From positions 57,517 through 121,516 of the forward strand of contig PLWQ01000041.1 in NCBI GenBank assembly GCA_003165595.1: DNA of 64,000 nucleotides, read 5' to 3'. This document shows positions 32,547 through 41,000 of the stretch, piece by piece (position 1 is the stretch's first letter; each line of letters starts with the position of its first letter). Below the pieces are notes generated by a model, which saw only the letters and a program-made list of their open reading frames with translations, ran no database searches and had not been told where the DNA came from. A program made the position numbers and the translations under genes. Source of the DNA: Fibrobacterota bacterium. Its GTDB lineage: Bacteria; Fibrobacterota; Chitinivibrionia; Chitinivibrionales; FEN-1185.

Positions 32547-34904
32547 ATGAGAAGCGTCAGACGTGTGTCAGTTGTATTTACGGCGCTCCTGGCATACGCC
32601 ACTGTCTCCGCGCAAAGCGGCGATTTTTCGGTTTCCGGGAAAGTTGTTGATTCCACAGGACAACCCATCGTCAATGCAACCATCACCTACACCAGCATCG
32701 CGCAGCGGCTGTCCTGGGACTTCTCAAGGTCGGACGGAGTCTTCGGCGGCCCGACTACCAGGGTTCAACCTGTTCAGCAAAATGCAGCCATCACGCTGCA
32801 GCGAGAAGGTCCGGTTTCCATAGATATCTTTGATATCAACGGAAGAAAACTGGGAGAGGTGAATAATGCCAAGATCGACAAAGGCACCTATACGCTGGAG
32901 CCCGTCGCCTCCAGACTTTCCAACTCCATCTATGTGCTAAAAATCAAGGCGGGGAACCAGGTGATCTATCGGAAACTGCTCAACACGGGCATCAGGAGCA
33001 GTTCCACTTTTATCAATCAGCTCTCGTCTTTGAATGCGCCACTGGCTCTGTCAAAAAGGTCCGCGGTCATCGATTCGATCCGGGTTGGGAAGACCGGCTA
33101 TGCCGCAAAGTATGTTCGCATCCAATCATATATCGACAACGTGGGAAATGTGACGCTTGTTCCGGTTAACATCGAAGGCGAGGTCGATTCGGTTTTCGCC
33201 ATAATGACCCAGCTCCAGAAATGCGGCCAGCTTTGCATGCCGACAATTCCTATAACCTCGGCAACCGTTGCCGGCAATTTCTGCGGGAGCATCTTTGGCG
33301 GAGCCGGCTCTTTGACCGGGTATACCCCTTCAACGGTCGCCAACATGGTCGACAGCTTTCAGACCGCAATGATGGGCACTTCGTTGAAGATCCCGATCTT
33401 GGCAACCTTCGACTTTGTACATGGTGCAAGTGATGTCCCGGGAGCCACCATATTTCCGCATAATCTGGCCATGGGCGCGATACAGGACACGCTGCTGGTT
33501 CAAAAGGCGTTTCGCGCGCAGGCATTGGAGGTGCGGGGTTCCGGATGCAACTGGGGATTAGGACCATGCATTGCCGTTATCCGCGACGACCGGTGGGGAC
33601 GCGCCTACGAAGGATTTTGCGAAACTCCAGAGCGCACACAGATAATGGCCAGGCATGCGATTCTTGGCATCCAGACCACCGATCTGTCTATGCCTACATC
33701 CTATGCTGCCACCTGCAAACATTTTGCCGGTGACGGAAATACCACGAACGGTGTTAACGCGGGGACCACCGCGGGACCCGATTCCGTCGCGAGGGCGATC
33801 AATCTGCCCGGCTATGCCTCAGCGGTTGCCGCAGGCGTGGCAACCATCATGCCCTCATTTTCGAGTTGGTGCGACGGTACTCCTATGCATAATAACGCAA
33901 CACTCATGACCGGCTGGTTGAAATCACCTGCAGCGGGCAATCCCAATTTCCAGGGTTTCATCGTAGGCGATTGGGATGGAGCCACTCTTCCGGGCAGCAT
34001 CCTTGCAGGCTTGGATGTGCCCATGGCACCTGAGGCCGGACTCGGGACCATAGCAACCATTAACGGTTTTTATGCAGCGAACCAGGCGCGCCTCGATGAT
34101 GCTGTCAAGCGCGTGCTTCGCGTAAAGGCCTGGATGGGCTTGCTCAATCCATCGCCCCAATACTTGACGGACCGCAGGCTCACCGCGCTTGTCGGATGCG
34201 CAGCCCACCGTGACGTGGCCCGCGCATGTGTGAGGGCCTCGCTTGTCCTGCTCAAGAACGATACCGTTGGAGGCACGCCGGTACTTCCGATTCCCACATC
34301 GGCAAATGTCGCGATATGGGGTACCGCCGGGGACAATATCGGAATTCAGTGCGGCGGTTTCACGGTGAGCTGGCAGGGTCAGAGTGGAGCTATTCCCGGC
34401 GGCGGCGGCACCTCCGTCCGGACAGCCGTTCAATCGATTTGCAGCAATGCGAGCTACATCGCATCACCCACCGGATCTGGGACTTCCGATTATATCATCG
34501 CATTTCTCAGCGAAAATCCCTATGCCGAGGTATCCTTCCCGGACATCAACATGGTAAACGACGCCACTAACAATGGCACCAGCGGCAATATGGCTACAGC
34601 CACGAACTCGACGGTGGTAACCCAGATTCAGACTGCGCATGTCGCCGGGAAGAAGGTGATTGTGGTGTTGATCGCGGGAAGGCCGCTTGACATTTCGACA
34701 GTCATTCCCAATTGCGACGCATTTGTCTGGGCAGGTTTGCCGGGAACTGAAGGCGAAGGCGTTTCCGACGTCTTGTTTGCAACAGGGTATAAATTCTCCG
34801 GCAAACTCCCGTTTACATGGCCCACAGGTTTGTCCCAGGAACCGATTAATTACGGTGATGGGCAAACCGGGCTCTTTGCCTACGGCTATGGCCTAACCGA
34901 CTAA
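32547..34904 (+). CDS. GH3 beta-glucosidase, second of a tandem pair
   Basis: 785 residues with the same architecture as the enzyme at 29513: signal peptide, carboxypeptidase-regulatory-like segment, sorting-like module (VSIDIFDINGRKLGEV, SIYVLKIKAGNQ), then GH3. FDFVHGAS, KHFAGDGNT, the nucleophile in FIVGDWDG (Asp about 475; Gly replaces the usual Ser) and SENPYAEV (Glu about 656) are present. It is a clear duplicate of the upstream gene, diverged at the DNA level. A CsgG-like/PEGA protein follows 28 bases later, so they may share a transcript. Confidence 0.85.
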   Translation: MRSVRRVSVVFTALLAYATVSAQSGDFSVSGKVVDSTGQPIVNATITYTSIAQRLSWDFSRSDGVFGGPTTRVQPVQQNAAITLQREGPVSIDIFDINGRKLGEVNNAKIDKGTYTLEPVASRLSNSIYVLKIKAGNQVIYRKLLNTGIRSSSTFINQLSSLNAPLALSKRSAVIDSIRVGKTGYAAKYVRIQSYIDNVGNVTLVPVNIEGEVDSVFAIMTQLQKCGQLCMPTIPITSATVAGNFCGSIFGGAGSLTGYTPSTVANMVDSFQTAMMGTSLKIPILATFDFVHGASDVPGATIFPHNLAMGAIQDTLLVQKAFRAQALEVRGSGCNWGLGPCIAVIRDDRWGRAYEGFCETPERTQIMARHAILGIQTTDLSMPTSYAATCKHFAGDGNTTNGVNAGTTAGPDSVARAINLPGYASAVAAGVATIMPSFSSWCDGTPMHNNATLMTGWLKSPAAGNPNFQGFIVGDWDGATLPGSILAGLDVPMAPEAGLGTIATINGFYAANQARLDDAVKRVLRVKAWMGLLNPSPQYLTDRRLTALVGCAAHRDVARACVRASLVLLKNDTVGGTPVLPIPTSANVAIWGTAGDNIGIQCGGFTVSWQGQSGAIPGGGGTSVRTAVQSICSNASYIASPTGSGTSDYIIAFLSENPYAEVSFPDINMVNDATNNGTSGNMATATNSTVVTQIQTAHVAGKKVIVVLIAGRPLDISTVIPNCDAFVWAGLPGTEGEGVSDVLFATGYKFSGKLPFTWPTGLSQEPINYGDGQTGLFAYGYGLTD

Positions 34905-34932
34905 AACCAAAAACCATTTTTCCGGAGCCGGT

Positions 34933-35979
34933 ATGCGCATTCGATCAAGAAGATTCTCCAACGTTCTGCTTGTTCTCAACCTGTTTGCCACGCTTGCAGT
35001 ATCGCAAACGAAGACCAATATTGCGGTTGCCGACCTGGCGGGACAAGGGATCGACGCTTCTACGGCGGCGATTATTTCCGACAGGCTGCGCAGCGAACTG
35101 TTTACAACCGGCACCGTTACGGTCTTAGAACGATCACAGATGCAGGAGATTCTCAAAGAGCAAGGCTTCCAGCAGGCAGGCTGCACATCAGACCAGTGTG
35201 CGATTGAAACGGGTCAAATGCTGGGAGTGAAATATATGGTGGTTGGATCCATAGGGCTTGTGGGACACACGTACACTATTTCGTGCAGGCTTATAGACGT
35301 GTCTACGGGCAAAATGGTTGCTACCGCGCATGTCGATTGCAAATGCGAGATCGACGACATCTTGTCGCGGTCAACGGTTGATCTTTCGCGGAAGCTGGTG
35401 CAGTCTTTTTCCAGTGTCCAAACCAATGCTTCTCCGCCATCTTCGCCCCTTACCGCCGAGACGGGATCACTCAAAATCTCTTCAAGCCCCTCGGGTGCAG
35501 CTCTTCTCGTAAACGATACCGCCAAAGGCAACACTCCGGCGAACATAGACAGCCTTAAGCCCGGCAAATACCAGATAGCCTTGGCGCTGCCGGGATATAG
35601 GAACATTACCGATAATCTTCAGGTTTCCGCGGGAGGGATCCTGGAAAAGACTTATTCTCTTAATTCTTTAACCGGTTCTCGCAACAACAACGGAAAAAAG
35701 CTTTTCCCAATGTGGTCCAAAATTGCGCTCGGCGCCGCAACTGTTGTTGTGGCCGGGACCGGCATCGGAATGGATCGACTTGTAGACCGTGAAGCAACCA
35801 GTTGCGCATCAATTTCCTCGCAATATGCCAATTCCGGTTCCAACGCCTCCTACTCATCGTTCAGCCAGGACTATGCAAACCATTACAACAACGAAACAAA
35901 GTATTCGCTTTACAGAAATGTTTTGTATGGCGTGGCAGGCGTGCTCGCGGCGGGATTCGTTGTTTCATTTTTGTACTGA
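34933..35979 (+). CDS. CsgG-like and PEGA domain envelope protein
   Basis: 348 residues with a signal peptide (FSNVLLVLNLFATLAVSQ). About 28-150 resemble the CsgG/TolB-N-like domain (IAVADLAGQGIDASTAAIIS, VLERSQMQEILKEQGFQ, GVKYMVVGSIGLVGHTYTIS). About 175-240 are a PEGA domain (GSLKISSSPSGAALLVNDTA, PGKYQIALALPGY). Two hydrophobic stretches follow near 255-275 and 330-347. It may act in assembling or anchoring outer-membrane material. It lies 25 bases before the FISUMP lipoprotein gene and after the second GH3 gene. Confidence 0.7.
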   Translation: MRIRSRRFSNVLLVLNLFATLAVSQTKTNIAVADLAGQGIDASTAAIISDRLRSELFTTGTVTVLERSQMQEILKEQGFQQAGCTSDQCAIETGQMLGVKYMVVGSIGLVGHTYTISCRLIDVSTGKMVATAHVDCKCEIDDILSRSTVDLSRKLVQSFSSVQTNASPPSSPLTAETGSLKISSSPSGAALLVNDTAKGNTPANIDSLKPGKYQIALALPGYRNITDNLQVSAGGILEKTYSLNSLTGSRNNNGKKLFPMWSKIALGAATVVVAGTGIGMDRLVDREATSCASISSQYANSGSNASYSSFSQDYANHYNNETKYSLYRNVLYGVAGVLAAGFVVSFLY

Positions 35980-36004
35980 TACCACCAAGGGGGAGCATTC
36001 AATT

Positions 36005-39000
36005 ATGTTGAGAAATGCCGCAGGGCTCACGTGTCTTGTGTTAATGGTGGCCGTGTTGTGTCTGTGCACGCAACTCTCCCCCAATACGCTGAAGATGATC
36101 TCCTTTAGCGACAACTCCAATCCGCCATCGGCTCCGGTAATCAAATCCGCTATTGCAGGAGTGGGCAGCATTACTGTAAGCTGGGATACGGTGAGCGGCG
36201 CTCAATCGTACAACTTGTTTTACCATACAGGACCCACGGTAGACACCACAACCGGAACAAAGATGGCAGGCGTGACATCCCCCGTGCAGATCCCTGGATT
36301 GACAAACGATACGCAGTACGCCATTGCCGTGTGCGCAGCGAACGCGAGCGGAGAATCGGGCCCGAGCAACACAGTAACCGCCATTCCGCAGATGGCTCCG
36401 AGCATTTCCACGCAACCGCAATCGCAGACCGCAACAGTGGGACAAAACGTTACCTTTTCCATTGCCGCCGACGGCACCGCTCCGCTGAGCTACCAATGGA
36501 AAAAGAACGACAGTGTCATTGTTGGAGCGACCAAAGATAGTTTGAGCCTGGCAACCGTGCAGAATTCCAATTCCGGCGCCTACACCGTGGTCGTAAGCAA
36601 TGCTGCCGGGAGCATCGTGAGCAACGCGGCTACGCTTACGGTCACCGCCGCAGCCGTTTCGCCGAGTATTGCAACCCAGCCAGCGTCGCAGACGGCCATG
36701 GCGGGTTCCCGCGTAACCTTTACCGTTGTGGCAACGGGGACCGGCCCGCTAATTTACAAATGGAAGAAAAATGGCGCGACCCTGGCGGATTCGACTTCAA
36801 ACAGCTATACAATCGCATCGGTGGCAAATTCCGATGCGGGCACCTATTCGGTGGTTGTGTCCAACAGCGTAGGGAATGTGGTCAGCCTCGACGCAGTGCT
36901 AACCATTACGTCAACGCCGGTTGCTCCAACGATAACGACACAGCCCCAATCTCAAACCATAACGGTTGGACAAACAGTAACGTTCAGCGTTGCCGCAACC
37001 GGTACCGGGCTGCTTGCCTATCAATGGAAGAAGGACACAACCACCATTTCCGGCGCCACGTCGAGCACCTATTCAATCACCAATGTTCAAAGCGGCAATG
37101 CCGGCAAATATTCCGTATTGGTAAGTGACAGCGTCGGAAAAGTATTAAGCGACAGCGCGGTTCTCACGGTGACTGCAGCTCCGGTTGCGCCAAGCATTTC
37201 GACGCAGCCGCTCGCCCAGACAGTAATTGCCGGCCAAAATGTTACACTGTCGGTAATCGCGGGCGGCACGGCTCCGTTCACCTACCAATGGAAGAAAGAC
37301 ACGGTCTCTATTTCCGGCGCAACATCCAGCAGCCTGTTTCTCTCCGGAGTTCAAGCGGCCAGTGCCGGTACCTATACTGTGGTTGTGTCGAATGCCGTCG
37401 GAAGCGTAGTCAGTAACGGGGCGCTTTTGACGGTCAATGACGCACCCACGACGCCCAGTATAACGACACAGCCGAAATCGCAGAGCGTAACAGCCGGGCA
37501 AAGCGTTACATTCTCCGTTGCAGCAATCGGAACTCCGCCGCTATCCTATCAATGGAAAAGGAACGGGGCGCTCTTAGCCGGCGACACGGCATCTTCGTTC
37601 ACGATCAGCGCGGTAGCGGTATCGGATACAGGAAGCTACACCTTAACGGTTACCAACAACGCGGGAAATGCGGTGAGCATTCCGGCTGTGTTAACGGTGA
37701 CTCAGGCGCCAGTTGCCCCGAACATCACCACACAACCTGCGTCGGACTCCGCAGTTGCCGGGCAGACCGTTACCTTCAGCGTAGTTGCAACCGGAACCGC
37801 ACCGCTTGTCTATCAGTGGTATGTTGGCAGCACCGCAATTTCCGGCGCAACCTCATCAAGTTATGTATTGCCGAATGTGCAAATAGCAAACGCGGGAACC
37901 TACACGGTTGTCGTGTCCAATGGTACTTTACCAAACGCTACAAGCAGCGGCGCTGTGCTCGCGGTAAGTTCGGCGGCGGTGGCGCCAAGCATAACTGCGC
38001 CGCCAAAATCAGATTCAATAACAGCGGGGCAAAGCGTTACCTTTACCGCAACGGCAACCGGAACGGCGCCGCTTTCGTATCAGTGGTATTTGGGCGGAAC
38101 AGCTATTTCCGGGGCCACATCGTCAAGCTATTCAATTCAGAATGCCCAGGCAGCCAATGCGGGAACCTACACCGTTACCGTATCCAACGGCACCTTGCCA
38201 AATGCAACAAGCAGCGGCGCAGTACTTGTTGTAAATCCCCCTCCTGTTGCTCCGAGTATTGCAACCCAACCGCCCACACAAACCGTAACAGCCGGACAAA
38301 ACGTAACTTTCACCGTGGCTGCAACCGGAACCGCACCGCTTGCCTATCAGTGGTATCTCGGCGCTGCCGTAATTTCGGGCGCAACTTCGGCAAGCTACAC
38401 AATCTCGAATGTCCAGGCTTCAAATGCGGGAACCTACACTGTTACCGTATCCAACGGCACTTTGCCTAATGCAACAAGCACTGGCGCAGTACTTACCGTA
38501 AATCCTGCTCCGGTTGCTCCAAGTATCACAACGCAGCCGCTCACGCAAACCGTTACTGCGGGACAAAACGTAGCTTTCACCGTGGCTGCAACCGGAACCG
38601 CACCGCTTGCCTATCAGTGGTATCTCGGCGCTGCCGCAATTTCGGGCGCAACTTCGGCAAGCTATGCCATAACCAACGTCCAGTCTGCCAATGCGGGAAC
38701 CTACACCGTTACCGTATCCAACGGCACCTTGCCGAATGCAACAAGCACCGGCGCAGTACTTACCGTAAATCCTGCTCCTGTTGCTCCGAGCATTACAACT
38801 CAACCGCTCACACAAACCGTTACCGCAGGTCAAAACGTGACATTCACCGTGGTTGCAACCGGAACCGCACCGCTTGCCTATCAGTGGTATCTCGGCGCTG
38901 CCGCAATTTCGGGCGCAACTTCGGCAAGCTATGCCATAACCAGCGTCCAGTCAGCCAATGCGGGAACCTACTCCGTTACCGTATCCAACGGCACCTTGCC

Positions 39001-39640
39001 CAATGCAACAAGCACCGGCGCAGTGCTTACCGTAAATCCCACAGCAGGCACCGTTTTGGACACGGATGGAAACATTTACCATACGGTTACAATAGGAACT
39101 CAAGTGTGGATGGTGGAAAACCTCAAAACCACGCGCTACAACGACGGAACCTCAATTCCACTTATAACGGATGCATCTTCTTGGAGCAGCCTCGCCTCTG
39201 CGGGATTTTCTCGATACAACAACGATTCGACAACCTATGGGAGCACCTACGGTGCACTTTACAATTGGTATGCCGTCAACACGGGCAAGCTTGCTCCAGC
39301 GGGCTGGCATGTGCCGACAGATGCGGAATGGGCAGCGCTTGACACGTATCTTGGCGGCGACGCTGTTGCCGGGGGCACACTCAAAGAAGCAGGAACGACA
39401 CATTGGTTGGCACCCAACACCGGCGCCACGAACTCGTCGGGTTTTTTCGCGCTTCCGGGCGGTTACCGCAGCGACGACGGCACATTCAACAGCATCGGCT
39501 ACGGCGGAGTCTTGTGGTCATCCTCGGCAAACGATGCTGCAAGCTCCTGGTCCCGCAGCATGAGCATCTGTACAATTAATGTCCTGCGCTACAACTATCT
39601 GAGGGGGTATGGGCTTAGCGTCCGGTGCATCAAAAATTAG
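36005..39640 (+). CDS. Giant lipoprotein: FN3, ten Ig-like repeats and a FISUMP domain
   Basis: 1211 residues from the ATG at 36005, preceded by AAGGGGGAG. The signal ends LCLC, a lipobox. About 40-125 are FN3 (SAPVIKSAIAGVGSITVSW). About 130-1014 hold ten Ig-like repeats of ~87 residues, each starting P-S-I-x-T-Q-P and having Y-Q-W-K/Y and G-T-Y-T/S-V-x-V-S-N. The last three are 267-base near-identical DNA repeats. About 1015-1211 are FISUMP (DTDGNIYHTVTIGTQVWMVE, NLKTTRYNDG, WSSSANDA, GLSVRCIK). It is a long stalk carrying a FISUMP head and is likely surface displayed; its ligand is unknown. Confidence 0.85.
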   Translation: MLRNAAGLTCLVLMVAVLCLCTQLSPNTLKMISFSDNSNPPSAPVIKSAIAGVGSITVSWDTVSGAQSYNLFYHTGPTVDTTTGTKMAGVTSPVQIPGLTNDTQYAIAVCAANASGESGPSNTVTAIPQMAPSISTQPQSQTATVGQNVTFSIAADGTAPLSYQWKKNDSVIVGATKDSLSLATVQNSNSGAYTVVVSNAAGSIVSNAATLTVTAAAVSPSIATQPASQTAMAGSRVTFTVVATGTGPLIYKWKKNGATLADSTSNSYTIASVANSDAGTYSVVVSNSVGNVVSLDAVLTITSTPVAPTITTQPQSQTITVGQTVTFSVAATGTGLLAYQWKKDTTTISGATSSTYSITNVQSGNAGKYSVLVSDSVGKVLSDSAVLTVTAAPVAPSISTQPLAQTVIAGQNVTLSVIAGGTAPFTYQWKKDTVSISGATSSSLFLSGVQAASAGTYTVVVSNAVGSVVSNGALLTVNDAPTTPSITTQPKSQSVTAGQSVTFSVAAIGTPPLSYQWKRNGALLAGDTASSFTISAVAVSDTGSYTLTVTNNAGNAVSIPAVLTVTQAPVAPNITTQPASDSAVAGQTVTFSVVATGTAPLVYQWYVGSTAISGATSSSYVLPNVQIANAGTYTVVVSNGTLPNATSSGAVLAVSSAAVAPSITAPPKSDSITAGQSVTFTATATGTAPLSYQWYLGGTAISGATSSSYSIQNAQAANAGTYTVTVSNGTLPNATSSGAVLVVNPPPVAPSIATQPPTQTVTAGQNVTFTVAATGTAPLAYQWYLGAAVISGATSASYTISNVQASNAGTYTVTVSNGTLPNATSTGAVLTVNPAPVAPSITTQPLTQTVTAGQNVAFTVAATGTAPLAYQWYLGAAAISGATSASYAITNVQSANAGTYTVTVSNGTLPNATSTGAVLTVNPAPVAPSITTQPLTQTVTAGQNVTFTVVATGTAPLAYQWYLGAAAISGATSASYAITSVQSANAGTYSVTVSNGTLPNATSTGAVLTVNPTAGTVLDTDGNIYHTVTIGTQVWMVENLKTTRYNDGTSIPLITDASSWSSLASAGFSRYNNDSTTYGSTYGALYNWYAVNTGKLAPAGWHVPTDAEWAALDTYLGGDAVAGGTLKEAGTTHWLAPNTGATNSSGFFALPGGYRSDDGTFNSIGYGGVLWSSSANDAASSWSRSMSICTINVLRYNYLRGYGLSVRCIKN
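38246..39046 (+). repeat. Three tandem 267-base repeats inside the Ig-repeat gene
   Basis: Units start at 38246, 38513 and 38780 and each encodes one 89-residue Ig-like repeat. They are nearly identical over long stretches, so they were duplicated or homogenised recently. Earlier Ig repeats in the gene are much more diverged. Confidence 0.8.
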
Positions 39641-39841
39641 AATTGACCGTGCGTCAGTTTTTCCATCCGGTCTTGGCGCACCTGGCAGCTGCAATGTGAG
39701 GAACAGGCCCTGGATACACCGGTGCCGATAATTGATATTTGCGATCACAACGCAGATGTGTGGAGGTACTTTTTCGTTACCGGGGCCTAGGTTCACGGGC
39801 GCATGGGACAGCATCGTGTTTATTGCCCGCTTCTTTGGGTC

Positions 39842-40978
39842 TTAGAAACCCTTTACCGCGTCCACCTCGATCTCAAAGAGAAGATCGTCTCTGCATACGT
39901 CATTCTCGGCGATTATCCACGGCAATTGGGGAAACGATCGCTCTCGCAGGAATCCCGTAAATGTCCCCGCGTCGCCGGGGTTCTTTACATAAGCGATAGC
40001 CCGAACAGTGTCGGCCCAATCCATTGACCTGGACTCAAGGATCGCCTGAACCACCTTTATGGTCTGGTCTATCTGGGCGGCAGTGTCGCCTTTAAACACC
40101 GTCTCTCCCCGCTCGTTGATACTTGCCGTTCCGGAAATGAGAAGACGCCGCAGGCCCGGCGTTTCGATTTCCACGGCCCTCGAAAACGCGCTTCCGTATC
40201 CAAGGGCTTGATTCTGGAGCGGAGAGGAAATTTCCCGTGCCGACGCGCCGTTGACCTTGAAGGCAATGGCCTCCGCGGCGGCGACGAGTGCAGTTTCGTG
40301 CGGATTCCGCCCGCCTATGCCGGTACTTGCCGGAAGAAGCTTTTCGAAAATACCGCGGTCCCGGTAGAAACGTGTCCTCACCGCGTTGAACGCTCCATAC
40401 CATTCGAGAAGTCGATCGTTGTAGAACCACGTGCGAACAAGGTTCGTAGTATCCATGCCGGCGGCGTTAAGGGCGGACTCCAAAGCCTCAAGAGTGAGCT
40501 GCGTCTGCTGCGCGGGCATGATGCCGGGCGCGCCGGAATTGATGCCTCCCACAATGCAATAGCGCCCTGTTGCGTCTTCCCACGCTCTCGCAACCGGGCC
40601 CGCATCGAGGCACACCGTGTCCACCCGGGCTCCGGCGACCGAACGAACAAGAATCCCGGCTAGCGGCGCGCCGTTGCAGCTGAGCCCCTCCACCCAGGTA
40701 ACCGGCGGGCAGGGCGGCGGAAGATGGGCGGCGAGGGCGCGAACGAATTGTTTGTACCGGACGCATGGACCAAAGACGTCGCACTTTACAATTGCAGTTC
40801 CGGACTCGCGGAGGAACGCGGCGCATCTTCCGGCAAGCGCCGCTTCGGTTTCGTCGCCGTCGGGCCAGAGGGCGGCATATACGGTCGAGACACCGCTCTG
40901 CTCAATAACCGTTGTCTGGAGGCCGCGTTCAGTTGCGCGGCGGATGGCGGCGGGCATTCGGGGATTCCCTTTTTCCAT
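39842..40978 (-). CDS. RidA-superfamily (chorismatase-like) protein
   Basis: 378 residues, no signal peptide. The second half is a YjgF/RidA-type domain (LLISGTASINERGETVFKGD, QIDQTIKVVQAILES, VRAIAYVKNPGD), and the middle part (LVRTWFYNDRLLEWYGAFNA, LPASTGIGG) matches the dual-RidA layout of chorismatase-like enzymes. It may hydrolyse or deaminate a small cytoplasmic metabolite; the substrate is unknown. It starts 22 bases after the TolB/TPR gene and is probably in the same transcript. Confidence 0.6.
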   Translation of the reverse strand: MEKGNPRMPAAIRRATERGLQTTVIEQSGVSTVYAALWPDGDETEAALAGRCAAFLRESGTAIVKCDVFGPCVRYKQFVRALAAHLPPPCPPVTWVEGLSCNGAPLAGILVRSVAGARVDTVCLDAGPVARAWEDATGRYCIVGGINSGAPGIMPAQQTQLTLEALESALNAAGMDTTNLVRTWFYNDRLLEWYGAFNAVRTRFYRDRGIFEKLLPASTGIGGRNPHETALVAAAEAIAFKVNGASAREISSPLQNQALGYGSAFSRAVEIETPGLRRLLISGTASINERGETVFKGDTAAQIDQTIKVVQAILESRSMDWADTVRAIAYVKNPGDAGTFTGFLRERSFPQLPWIIAENDVCRDDLLFEIEVDAVKGF

Positions 40979-41000
40979 TTTTTAACGACCGGCGGATTTT

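Noticed and set aside
38246-39046. Repeat array as a CRISPR candidate
   Set aside because: Units are 267 bases without spacers and encode Ig-like domains in frame.
37552-39342. Long alternative frames (305 and 241 codons) inside the Ig-repeat gene
   Set aside because: They are out-of-frame readings of the DNA repeats; their apparent internal repeats only reflect the 267-base units.
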